Origin: VRUE01 sp045805805
Lineage (GTDB): Bacteria; Actinomycetota; Thermoleophilia; Solirubrobacterales; 70-9
Length of the DNA stretch: 64,000 nucleotides
Direction of reading: 5' to 3'
Assembly (NCBI GenBank): GCA_045805805.1
Contig: JBJMKO010000137.1
Coordinates: forward strand, 62,001-126,000
Made by a program: the position numbers and the translations under genes. A model generated the notes under the pieces. It was not told where the DNA came from and ran no database searches. It saw nothing but the letters and a program-made list of their open reading frames with translations. Shown in pieces: positions 14,465-21,144 of the stretch (position 1 is the first letter of the stretch; every line of letters starts with the position of its first letter).

Positions 14465-14875
14465 ATGCGAAAAGGACCCATCCCACTGAATGCGCATGCC
14501 GCGCTCGAGCCACTGATCGCGGTCGTGATCGTCGCGGCGCCCTGGATATTCGGCTTCAGCGACGTCGATAGCGCCAAGACGGTCTGCATCGCCGTCGGCG
14601 CGGTGATGCTGCTCGCCGGCTCGATGACCGACTGGCGGCTCTCGATCGCCAGAGTGATTCCGCTGCGGGCCCACATGATGACCGACCTGATGCTCGGTGC
14701 GGTGCTGATCCTGGCTCCGTTCGTGCTCGGCTTCAGCGACGAGGGTGGCGCCACGCGCTTCACCGTGATCGCCGGGGTGCTCGAGATCCTGACCGCGCTC
14801 GCCACCCGCTGGGACCCGATCGAAGCCAAAGAGTCCGCTGTCGACCGGCGCTCTCGCTCGACTCCCGCGCACTGA
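14465..14875 (+). CDS. SPW-repeat membrane protein
   Basis: One hundred and thirty-six residues, four membrane segments in two similar halves: residues 12-30 (EPLIAVVIVAAPWIFGFSDV) and 78-95 (DLMLGAVLILAPFVLGFSDE) both end in (A/P)(P/W)-(W/F)-(I/V)-(F/L)-GFSD. This duplicated pattern is the SPW repeat, a small membrane family of unknown function. GGAGG lies seven bases before the ATG; a longer upstream frame is rejected. Nine bases separate it from the next gene. Confidence 0.8.
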   Translation: MRKGPIPLNAHAALEPLIAVVIVAAPWIFGFSDVDSAKTVCIAVGAVMLLAGSMTDWRLSIARVIPLRAHMMTDLMLGAVLILAPFVLGFSDEGGATRFTVIAGVLEILTALATRWDPIEAKESAVDRRSRSTPAH

Positions 14876-14884
14876 GAAATCGAA

Positions 14885-15766
14885 ATGGATCAGACCCCGA
14901 TGCACGACGCGGAAACCGACGAGCCCGGCAACGGGGACGCTCGCACGACCGGCGGCAAGCGTGCCCTCGTCGTCGCCAACGAGGAGATCAGCGGCGCGCG
15001 GCTCGTCGGTTCCGTGCTCGGCCGCCTGGGTCGAGGGGTCGAGGAGGTGTTCGTCGTCTCCCCTGCGCTCGCCGGCTCGGCCCTCGACTACGTCATGGGC
15101 GACGTCGACGCCGCGATCCCCCCGGCCCGGGAACGACTCGAAGCGTCCCTCCACGCGTTCAGCGAGGCGGGGGTCGAGGCCCGGGGAGAGGTGGGCGACT
15201 CCGATCCGATCCAGGCGATAAGCGACGAGATCGTCAAGTTCGAGCCCGACCAGATCCTCGTCGTCACCCATCGCGACGAGGAAGGCGCGTTCGCCGAGAA
15301 GGGGCTCCTCGAGCAGGCCGAACGCGACTTCGACCTGCCGGTTCTGGAGCTGGTGGTCACTCACGAGCAGAACCCCGAGCTCCTCGACGTCAAGAGCACC
15401 AAACCGGTCGCCGGCCGCAGAAAGGGCTGGCGACCCTCCCATAACTGGCCGCCGCTGACCCGTCGCGAGATCGCTGGAATCCTGGTCGCGGTCATTGGCA
15501 CCCTCCTGCTCGGCGTGCTGGCGTCGAAGGGAGTTGCCGATTCGCACGGCAATGGCAACGACCACGAGGAAAACAGGCTCGGCGCCGAAGCGGCGGCAGC
15601 GGTCCTGATCGCGCTCGGCATGGCGCTGATCAACCTTGCCCACGTCGTCGGCCTCTTTCTCTTCCAGAGCGTCCGCTACGACGGCATCTTCAGCCGCTTC
15701 TTCGCCCGTATCAGCCTCTTCGCGACCCCGATCGCGGTCTTGATCTCCGCCTTTTTGGTGCTGTAA
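14885..15766 (+). CDS. Universal-stress-like domain fused to a three-span membrane domain
   Basis: Two hundred and ninety-three residues. Residues 25-165 form a USP-like alpha/beta fold: KRALVVANEEISGARLVGSV, a helix (ARERLEASLHAFSEAGVEAR), EFEPDQILVVTH as the fourth strand and DFDLPVLELVV as the last. The ATP-binding G-2x-G-9x-G-S/T motif is not clearly present. Residues 195-293 contain three membrane segments with a His/Asn/Glu-rich loop between the first two. This puts a stress-sensor-like domain on the membrane face; the role is not known. Confidence 0.65.
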   Translation: MDQTPMHDAETDEPGNGDARTTGGKRALVVANEEISGARLVGSVLGRLGRGVEEVFVVSPALAGSALDYVMGDVDAAIPPARERLEASLHAFSEAGVEARGEVGDSDPIQAISDEIVKFEPDQILVVTHRDEEGAFAEKGLLEQAERDFDLPVLELVVTHEQNPELLDVKSTKPVAGRRKGWRPSHNWPPLTRREIAGILVAVIGTLLLGVLASKGVADSHGNGNDHEENRLGAEAAAAVLIALGMALINLAHVVGLFLFQSVRYDGIFSRFFARISLFATPIAVLISAFLVL

Positions 15767-15768
15767 GC

Positions 15769-17166
15769 ATGTCCCGTAACCGCGTCCACATCGAGGCTCC
15801 TCGGGAGGAGGTCTTCGCGGTCCTCGCCGATGCCGACCGCTACCCCGACTGGGTGGTTGGCGCCGCTGCCGTGGAGGAGCAGGACGATGAGTTTCCGGCT
15901 GTCGGCTCGCGCTTCCATCACCGCGTCGGACTGCGTCCCTTTGCCCTCTCCGACCACACCGAGGTCGTCGACGTCGATCCGCCGCGGCGGATCGCACTGA
16001 AGGCGAAGGCCAGGCCGCTCGGCACCGCAGACATCGTGATCGAGCTCGATGAGCGTGCCGGCGGCACCGACGTCCTCATGCGCGAGAGCCCGGGCGATCG
16101 GCTGACCGCATTCCTCGCCGGCAACAGGGTGGCGGATACCGCCCTGCGGCTACGCAACGCCGAGGCGCTCTCGCGACTGAAGCGGACGGTCGAAAAGCGA
16201 CCGCTTGGAGCGCCGCTTCGGCGCCGCGAGCTGGCCGGCCAGCGGGTGCTGATCACCGGCGCCAGCAGCGGCATCGGCCTGGCGACGGCTCAGCTGCTGG
16301 CCGGCGCGGGGGCCCGTCTGGTGCTGCTTGCCCGCGGCGAGGACGGGCTGGCAAAAGCCAAGCATCGGCTGGCGGGCGCGGGCGCCGAGGTCCACGTCGT
16401 CAAAGCCGACGTTCGCGATCGAGCGAACCTGTCCGCCGCGGTCGATCAGGCCGCGAGCGACCTCGGTGGTCTCGACGTCGTCGTCACCGCGGCCGTGGGG
16501 GCAGCTTTCGGCCCCTTCGTCGAGACCGATCCGGAGGACTTCGACGCCACCGTCGCGACTGTCCTCGGCGGCACCGCGAACACGATTCGGGCGGCCCTTC
16601 CGCGACTCGAGGAGTCCGCCGGGGCGCTCGTCTGCATCGGCTCGATAGCGTCCCAGATGCCGCTGCCCGGGCTCTCCGCGTACACCGCGGCCAAGCACGG
16701 CCTCGCCGGGCTGCTCGACACTCTGAGGATCGAGCTCGCCGAGGCCGGATCGCCGCTGACCATCTCCCTGGTCAATCCCGGCGCCGTGGACACGCCGCTG
16801 TGGGACCACCTGGAGAGCCAGACCGGGCTGCTGCCGCCGGTCCCACCCGACAGCTACTCGCCGCAGACGGTCGCCGAGGCGGTCGTCTCGGCGATCCGAC
16901 GGCCCCGCGAAGAGACCATCGTCGGCGGTTCCGCCACCCTCCAGGTCGCCCTTTTCCGCCGGCTCCGCAAGCTGACCAGCCGGACGCTGACCGTGCTCTC
17001 ACGACTCGCCCAGACCGGTGGCGAGCGTACGGCCGAGCCCCCGGGAGGGCTGCGACAGGCACTCGGCGGGGGTGAGATCGACGCCGGCAACGGCGGGCGC
17101 CGGAGCCTTGCCGTGGCGGCGCTGCGGCAGTGGGACGGGCTGCTGCGCCGGATCGGCGCGGCATGA
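15769..17166 (+). CDS. SRPBCC domain fused to short-chain dehydrogenase
   Basis: Four hundred and sixty-five residues, two domains. Residues 1-140 are an SRPBCC/polyketide-cyclase fold (RVHIEAPREEVFAVLADADR, YPDWV). Residues 158-400 are a classical SDR: nucleotide loop TGASSGIGLATAQLL near 165, KADVRD near 206, a catalytic Ser in CIGSIAS near 290, and YTAAKHG (Tyr-x-x-x-Lys) near 302. NADP preference is plausible from the Arg after the second strand. Its stop overlaps the next oxidoreductase gene (ATGA), so the two probably act on the same hydrophobic substrate. Confidence 0.85.
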   Translation: MSRNRVHIEAPREEVFAVLADADRYPDWVVGAAAVEEQDDEFPAVGSRFHHRVGLRPFALSDHTEVVDVDPPRRIALKAKARPLGTADIVIELDERAGGTDVLMRESPGDRLTAFLAGNRVADTALRLRNAEALSRLKRTVEKRPLGAPLRRRELAGQRVLITGASSGIGLATAQLLAGAGARLVLLARGEDGLAKAKHRLAGAGAEVHVVKADVRDRANLSAAVDQAASDLGGLDVVVTAAVGAAFGPFVETDPEDFDATVATVLGGTANTIRAALPRLEESAGALVCIGSIASQMPLPGLSAYTAAKHGLAGLLDTLRIELAEAGSPLTISLVNPGAVDTPLWDHLESQTGLLPPVPPDSYSPQTVAEAVVSAIRRPREETIVGGSATLQVALFRRLRKLTSRTLTVLSRLAQTGGERTAEPPGGLRQALGGGEIDAGNGGRRSLAVAALRQWDGLLRRIGAA

Positions 17167-18773
17167 GCGCGACCACAGCCGACGCCGTCGTCGTCGGCGC
17201 CGGGCCGAATGGGCTGGTCGCGGCGAACATGCTGGTCGATCGCGGCTGGGACGTCGTCGTCTGCGAGGAGCAGCCGGTCCCGGGTGGGGCGGTGCGCAGC
17301 GGCGAACCGGCCGAGCCGGGGTTCGTCCACGACCTCTACAGCGCCTTCTACCCGCTGACGCCGTCGTCGAGCTACATCGCGCCGCTCGAGCTCGAGTCCT
17401 ACGGACTGCGCTGGCGGCGCGCCGAGGGGGTGCTTGCCCACCCCCACCCTGACGGTCGCTGCGCCTTCCTCTCCCTCGACCTCGAGGAGACCTGCGCCTC
17501 GCTGGACTCCTTCGCCCCGGGCGACGGCAACGGCTGGCGCGAGCTGTTTCAGCTCTGGCGCCGGACCGGTCCGGCGCTCCTCGCCGCGATGCTGACGCCG
17601 CTGCCGCCGATCAGGCCCGCGATCAGCCTCGCTCGCGCTCTGGGCCCGCGTGGCTTGGCGGAGTTCGCCCGCTTCTCGCTGCTGCCGGCGCGGCGGATGA
17701 CCGAGGAGAGGTTCGACGGGGACGGGGGAGCCTGGCTGATCGCCGGCAATGCCCTCCACGCCGACCTCACCCCCGACTCGGCCGGCGGCGGGCTTTTCGG
17801 CTGGCTCCTCTGCGGGCTCGGCCAGCAGCATGGCTACCCCGTCGCCGAGGGCGGGGCGGGAGAGATCACGGCCGCCCTGGTGCGGCGGCTGCTCCACCGC
17901 GGCGGACAGCTGTACCTGGACACCCCGATCGAGCGGATCGAGGTGAGAGGCGGCCGTGCCAGTGCGGCACTGACCGGCGACGGCCGCCGCTTCGAGGCAT
18001 GCCGGGCGATCCTCGCCGACTGCGGCGCACCGGCCCTCTTCCTCGAGATGCTTCCCGAGGAGGCCGTTCCCGATCGCGTCCGCGAGAGCCTGCGGAGCTT
18101 CCAGTACGACAGCTCGACCTTCAAGGTGAACTGGTCGCTCGACAGCCCGATTCCCTGGAGCGCCGCCGAGGCCCGCCGGGCCTCGACCGTCCACGTGGCC
18201 GAGGGGATGGGCGGCCTCTCGCGGGCGACCCTGCAGCTCGCCGAAAGAGAAATCCCCGACCGCCCTTTCCTCGTCCTCGGCCAGTACTCGATGGCCGATC
18301 CGACCCGATCGCCGCCCGGCACGGAGACCGCCTGGGCTTACACCCACGTACCGCAGGACCCGTCTCGGGACGCGGCCGGGACGCTCGCCGGAAAGTGGAG
18401 TGACCTCGACGAAGCCGTCGCCTTCGCCGACCGCATGGAGGCCGAGGTCGAGCGCCTGGCGCCCGGGTTCCGGACGCTGATCCGCGAGCGTCATCTGCAG
18501 ACGCCACTCGACCTCGCCGCCAACAACCGCAACCTCGTCGGCGGCGCGATCAACGGCGGCACCGCCCAGCTCTACCAGGAGGCGATCTTCCGGCCCTACC
18601 CCGGGCTCGGGCGGCCGGCGACGCCGATCGAGGGCCTCTACCTCGCCTCCGCCTCCGCTCATCCGGGTGGCGGCCTGCACGGCGGCTGCGGCGGCAACGC
18701 CGCCACCGCGGCGCTGCGCCGGGACCGTTTCACCGCCCTGCGCCGGCGATTGCCCGGGATCGGCTCGGGCTGA
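17163..18773 (+). CDS. Phytoene-desaturase-like FAD-dependent oxidoreductase
   Basis: Five hundred and thirty-six residues from ATG 17163. The N-terminal dinucleotide-binding motif DAVVVGAGPNGLVAANMLVD and the GGAVRSGEPAEPGFVHDLYS block place it with CrtI-like/FAD-dependent carotenoid oxidoreductases, here of the COG1233 type. The C-terminal YLASASAHPGGGLHGGCGGN is the conserved FAD-closing motif. Length is normal for the family. No phytoene synthase or GGPP synthase gene is nearby, so a carotenoid role is not shown. Its coupling to an SRPBCC-SDR enzyme is unusual. Confidence 0.85.
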   Translation: MSATTADAVVVGAGPNGLVAANMLVDRGWDVVVCEEQPVPGGAVRSGEPAEPGFVHDLYSAFYPLTPSSSYIAPLELESYGLRWRRAEGVLAHPHPDGRCAFLSLDLEETCASLDSFAPGDGNGWRELFQLWRRTGPALLAAMLTPLPPIRPAISLARALGPRGLAEFARFSLLPARRMTEERFDGDGGAWLIAGNALHADLTPDSAGGGLFGWLLCGLGQQHGYPVAEGGAGEITAALVRRLLHRGGQLYLDTPIERIEVRGGRASAALTGDGRRFEACRAILADCGAPALFLEMLPEEAVPDRVRESLRSFQYDSSTFKVNWSLDSPIPWSAAEARRASTVHVAEGMGGLSRATLQLAEREIPDRPFLVLGQYSMADPTRSPPGTETAWAYTHVPQDPSRDAAGTLAGKWSDLDEAVAFADRMEAEVERLAPGFRTLIRERHLQTPLDLAANNRNLVGGAINGGTAQLYQEAIFRPYPGLGRPATPIEGLYLASASAHPGGGLHGGCGGNAATAALRRDRFTALRRRLPGIGSG

Positions 18774-18915
18774 TGCAGGAGTAAGTAGCCGAACGCAGCG
18801 GCGTCCATGCCCCGAGGTCAGCCGCATCGAGGCGGGCAAGCGCGACCCGCGCGTCTCCACGATGGAACGGCTGGCCAAGGCCCTCGACATCCCGCCGAGC
18901 GACCTTCTGCGCTGA
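18773..18915 (+). pseudogene. Degenerate XRE-type helix-turn-helix gene
   Basis: Translation across 18773-18915 gives MQE, a TAA stop, VAERSGVHAP, then after a one-base loss near 18810 EVSRIEAGKRDPRVSTMERL and AKALDIPPSDLLR with a stop. Joined, this is the second half of an XRE HTH domain (Q-E-E-V-A-E-R-S-G). The stop is one base from GAA, and the first HTH helix is missing. Two disabling changes and a lost 5' end show a decayed regulator. An intact, different XRE gene lies at 20767. Confidence 0.75.
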
Positions 18916-18920
18916 CGACC

Positions 18921-18962
18921 GGGCCGGTCCCCGGTCCTATGCGAGCGGCCGAAGACCGGCCC
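18921..18962 (-). terminator. Hairpin 1 after micro-ORF 1
   Basis: GGGCCGGTC at 18921-18929 pairs perfectly with GACCGGCCC at 18954-18962 around a 24-base loop; one more C-G pair extends each arm to 10 bp. It lies 14 bases after the stop of the micro-ORF at 18977-19036. The arms are almost identical to those of hairpin 2. A terminator or RNA-processing role is possible. Confidence 0.7.
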
Positions 18963-18976
18963 GTATCACTGCGCGC

Positions 18977-19036
18977 CTACTTCCCCTTGAAGGTATGCAG
19001 AAGCGGCACGCCCGAATCGACGGACGCGATCTTCAT
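18977..19036 (-). CDS. Micro-ORF 1, 19-residue peptide
   Basis: Reads MKIASVDSGVPLLHTFKGK from ATG 19036 to TAG. It is preceded by GGAAGGGGGTGAG ending 5 bases before the start, aligned with the Shine-Dalgarno of micro-ORF 2. It matches micro-ORF 2 at 10 of 19 positions with identical length, and most differences are conservative (S/T, D/E). There is no signal peptide and no long hydrophobic run; the centre (VPLL) is hydrophobic and both ends are basic. No known family recognised. Too short for gene finders. Confidence 0.6.
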   Translation of the reverse strand: MKIASVDSGVPLLHTFKGK

Positions 19037-19072
19037 CCTTGCTCACCCCCTTCCTTTCAGCGGTGCGATGTA

Positions 19073-19116
19073 AGGGCCGGTCCCAATCCTCCCTGCAAGA
19101 CGACCAGACCGGCCCT
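19073..19116 (-). terminator. Hairpin 2 after micro-ORF 2
   Basis: AGGGCCGGTC at 19073-19082 pairs perfectly with GACCGGCCCT at 19107-19116; the loop is again 24 bases. It starts 10 bases after the stop of micro-ORF 2 and lies between the two micro-ORFs. The nine-base core GGGCCGGTC is shared with hairpin 1 while the loops differ. Confidence 0.7.
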
Positions 19117-19126
19117 CTGAGACGTG

Positions 19127-19186
19127 CTAGCGGTTCTTCACGACGCTCAGCAATGGCACAACTGTTTCGACAGTCGCGATCTTCAC
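19127..19186 (-). CDS. Micro-ORF 2, 19-residue peptide
   Basis: Reads MKIATVETVVPLLSVVKNR from GTG 19186 to TAG. The start is preceded by a near-perfect Shine-Dalgarno, GGAGGAGGTGAG, nine bases between AGGAGG and GTG. It is the upstream member of a tandem pair with micro-ORF 1, offset by exactly 150 bases start to start. Conserved pattern: M-K-I-A-(S/T)-V-(D/E)-(S/T)-x-V-P-L-L-x-x-x-K-x-(K/R). No family recognised; a signalling, leader or small regulatory peptide is possible. Confidence 0.65.
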   Translation of the reverse strand: MKIATVETVVPLLSVVKNR

Positions 19187-19251
19187 GGCGCCTCACCTCC
19201 TCCCGTGTCGTCAGCCCGGCGGATCGCCGGACGGGAGGGATGGTGGAGGAA

Positions 19252-19306
19252 ATTATGACCGTCGGGGTTTTCGTGACCGGCAATAAAATCCGGGTCGGAA
19301 AACCCC
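19252..19306. promoter_or_regulatory. Palindrome and probable promoter between micro-ORFs and winged-helix gene
   Basis: GGGGTTTTC at 19264-19272 and its exact complement at 19298-19306 enclose an inner imperfect palindrome (GACCGG, CAATAAAAT, CCGGGTC). On the minus strand a CATAAT box (19257 down to 19252) would start a transcript about 58 bases before micro-ORF 2. The site lies between divergent genes and could be an operator for the winged-helix regulator, or a hairpin in the transcript of that gene. Confidence 0.5.
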
Positions 19307-19357
19307 TAAGCTCGCGCGCTACGGAATACGCAAAAGACTTTCGATTGGAGGACCGCC

Positions 19358-20002
19358 TTGAAAGGCTCGTCAGCAGCAGCCAGAAAGCCCCGCGACGCAC
19401 GCAAGCGGGAGATGGACGAGGCCGTAGCCTTCGCCGTGGGGAACAAAATCAGGAACCAGGCGCTGGCGATCCTGGCTGAGGGGATACGCAGCAGCAGCGA
19501 ACTCGCGAAGATGATGGGCTTGGGCGTGAAGCTCGTCAGCAATCACATCCGCGAGCTTTACGACTCGGGCTGCATCGAAATCGCAGCAACGGCCGAAAAG
19601 GGCAATGTCACGGAGGTCTACTACCGCACCGTAATCTTGCCTTACATCACCGACGAGGCATACCGCAGGATGACGATGGAGGAACGGCATGACGTGAATG
19701 GACTCACCGTCCAGAACATTCTCAACGAGACATTGGCGGCCTATCGCGCCAAGAAGATGGACGACGATGACGATCTGTGGCTGCTCTGGGATGCCCTGAT
19801 GCTCGATAAGCAGGCACGGGAGGAAATCGCCCAAGAGCAAGCCGAATCCTACGAGCGGAAGAAGGACATAGCCGGTGCTGCCGCTACGCGGCTCTGCGAG
19901 TCCGGCGGGGTTGGGCAGACAACCATCATCGCGTCGATGGCTTTCGATAGGTGTCGATCCCAGCTACCGGAGCACCGCTACACACCGCCCACGGAAAGCT
20001 GA
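19358..20002 (+). CDS. Winged-helix transcriptional regulator
   Basis: Two hundred and fourteen residues. The best start is TTG 19358, with GGAGG six bases before it. Residues 30-95 form a winged helix: VGNKIRNQALAILAEGIRSS, SELAKMMGLGVKLVSNHIRE (recognition helix) and LYDSGCIEIAATAEKGNVTE (wing). The rest is a polar helical domain with an Asp run (KKMDDDDDLWLLWDALMLD). Codon use is less GC-biased than in flanking genes. It resembles ArsR/PadR-like regulators, and is divergent from the micro-ORF cassette with a palindrome between, so it may control it. Confidence 0.7.
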   Translation: MKGSSAAARKPRDARKREMDEAVAFAVGNKIRNQALAILAEGIRSSSELAKMMGLGVKLVSNHIRELYDSGCIEIAATAEKGNVTEVYYRTVILPYITDEAYRRMTMEERHDVNGLTVQNILNETLAAYRAKKMDDDDDLWLLWDALMLDKQAREEIAQEQAESYERKKDIAGAAATRLCESGGVGQTTIIASMAFDRCRSQLPEHRYTPPTES

Positions 20003-20114
20003 GCGCCCATCTTTCACGCACTTAAATAATGGGGATTGCCCCGCGCGTTCCTATCTGCAACCGTCTAATACTCCGGCGAAAACGAGTGATGATTCTCCCT
20101 TAGTCGGATCAGGT

Positions 20115-20164
20115 TGTCCCAGCCCCTCGGCGCGACAAGGCACCGCCGCCGAGAGGCTGGGACA
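20115..20164 (+). promoter_or_regulatory. Eighteen-base-pair hairpin just upstream of a winged-helix gene
   Basis: TGTCCCAGCCCCTCGGCG at 20115-20132 pairs with 20147-20164 with a single mismatch around a 14-base loop. It ends ten bases before the ATG at 20175, where no good Shine-Dalgarno is seen. It could be a terminator of the upstream unit, an operator, or a hairpin that limits translation. Confidence 0.6.
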
Positions 20165-20174
20165 GAAAACAATC

Positions 20175-20432
20175 ATGCGAAGCGAAAGCAAACAGCCCCC
20201 GACAGACCTGGTACTCGAACAGGCGCTCTCACACCCCAAGCGCCTAGAAACGCTCGGCTATCTCAGGCAGAAAAAGGGGTTGGGAGCGGACGAGGCAGAG
20301 CTAGCCGCGGCGCTCTACCTGTCAATCCCCGGAGTGAAATATCACCTGTTGGTCTTGCAGGACGCCGGCCTCATCGCGCACCTTGAGGATCGGGAGCCGG
20401 AAACGTTCGGCCGCTACATTGCAGCCGCATAA
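20175..20432 (+). CDS. Small winged-helix DNA-binding protein
   Basis: Eighty-five residues from ATG 20175. LVLEQALSHPKRLETLGYLR, then GADEAELAAALYLSIPGVKY (recognition helix SIPGVKYHLLVLQ) and DAGLIAHLEDREPETFGRYI make a complete ArsR-like winged helix with almost nothing else. Such minimal regulators usually bind DNA as dimers. Ribosome site is poor and a strong hairpin sits ten bases upstream. The next frame overlaps its end. Confidence 0.7.
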   Translation: MRSESKQPPTDLVLEQALSHPKRLETLGYLRQKKGLGADEAELAAALYLSIPGVKYHLLVLQDAGLIAHLEDREPETFGRYIAAA

Positions 20433-20616
20433 GTGGACGCCGCTGTTGGCCGGCCTCGCGAAGGGGGATGCGTTTCCCGACGACGAAGCGGTGCGCGAGT
20501 ACGTCATCGGTCTCGCGAAGGCCACTGACGAAGCAAACGAATATGAGCAGGCGGTGCTCGAACACAAGGCACTTGCCGAGCTCGTCGAGGCACTCAAAGC
20601 ACCCGGCTGGCGATGA
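20383..20616 (+). CDS. Possible small helical protein overlapping the winged-helix gene
   Basis: An open frame beginning at TTG 20383 inside the preceding gene, in another frame. The part after residue 18 (WTPLLAGLAKGDAFPDDEAV, then VIGLAKATDEANEYEQAVLE) looks like real helical protein and lies beyond the preceding stop, whereas the first 17 residues look random. It may be a C-terminal domain of the winged-helix protein separated by a frameshift, or a gene with an uncertain start. Closed by a hairpin 14 bases after its stop. Confidence 0.35.
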   Translation: MRIGSRKRSAATLQPHKWTPLLAGLAKGDAFPDDEAVREYVIGLAKATDEANEYEQAVLEHKALAELVEALKAPGWR

Positions 20617-20629
20617 CGCCTGTCTTCGC

Positions 20630-20673
20630 CTGGCCAGGGGAGAGTTGCTAACGACGGTCCCTTCCCTGGCCAG
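20630..20673 (+). terminator. Inverted repeat after the winged-helix unit
   Basis: CTGGCCAGGG at 20630-20639 and CCCTGGCCAG at 20664-20673 are perfect complements around a 24-base loop. It follows the stop at 20616 by 13 bases. The loop length equals that of the two micro-ORF hairpins, though the arms differ. Confidence 0.6.
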
Positions 20674-20766
20674 ACCGGTCTCACGATACCGATTGAACGG
20701 GCTATATACCGACTTGCAGCAATCGGCAAGGAGACCTGATGTTTATGCTCGAAGGTGGGTTGGTTC

Positions 20767-21108
20767 ATGGCCAACTCGCGAGGACAGAAGGAGGCCAGCC
20801 GGGCGCTCACGCTGGGGGCGCTACTGCGCAAGCACCGCAGGGAGCGCGGCTACACGCTCGACCATCTGGCCAAGCGAATCCCGATGTCGGCCTCCAATCT
20901 CTCCCGGCTGGAGCTGGGCAGCCAGGGGCCGCCGGCAGACGAGGTGATCGAACGGATTGCCAAAGCGCTCGACACCGACCCGGGGGAGCTGCTGCAAGCC
21001 GCGGGGCGGATCGGCGGCGGGCAGTCCTTCGAGCAGGTCGTGCTGGAGCGGCTCGATGCGATCGGGCGCGAGGTGCGGGCGATGGCAAGGCTGATGAAGC
21101 GCCAGTAG
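20767..21108 (+). CDS. XRE-family transcriptional regulator
   Basis: One hundred and thirteen residues. Residues 15-75 form an XRE/Cro-type helix-turn-helix: LGALLRKHRRERGYTLDHLA, KRIPMSASNLSRLELGSQGP and IERIAKALDTDPGELLQAAG. The C-terminal 30 residues are a short helix (FEQVVLERLDAIGREVRAMA). ATG 20767 is chosen for the AAGGTGGG before it; GTG 20755 is possible. It is only distantly similar to the decayed XRE gene at 18773-18915. Target unknown; the micro-ORF region is the nearest candidate. Confidence 0.75.
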   Translation: MANSRGQKEASRALTLGALLRKHRRERGYTLDHLAKRIPMSASNLSRLELGSQGPPADEVIERIAKALDTDPGELLQAAGRIGGGQSFEQVVLERLDAIGREVRAMARLMKRQ

Positions 21109-21144
21109 GCCCGCCCCGAAAGGGGTCATCTAGGGTGGAAATCG

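Noticed and set aside
18921..19116. The two equal hairpins as repeats of a CRISPR array
   Set aside because: Only two units, arms of 9-10 bp and coding ORFs between them; no spacer-repeat periodicity or cas gene.
18977..19186. Micro-ORFs as decayed N-termini of enolase-superfamily genes, which often start M-K-I
   Set aside because: Both stop at exactly the same length and are followed by hairpins, with good ribosome sites; independent decay to the same length is unlikely, but this was not tested by search.
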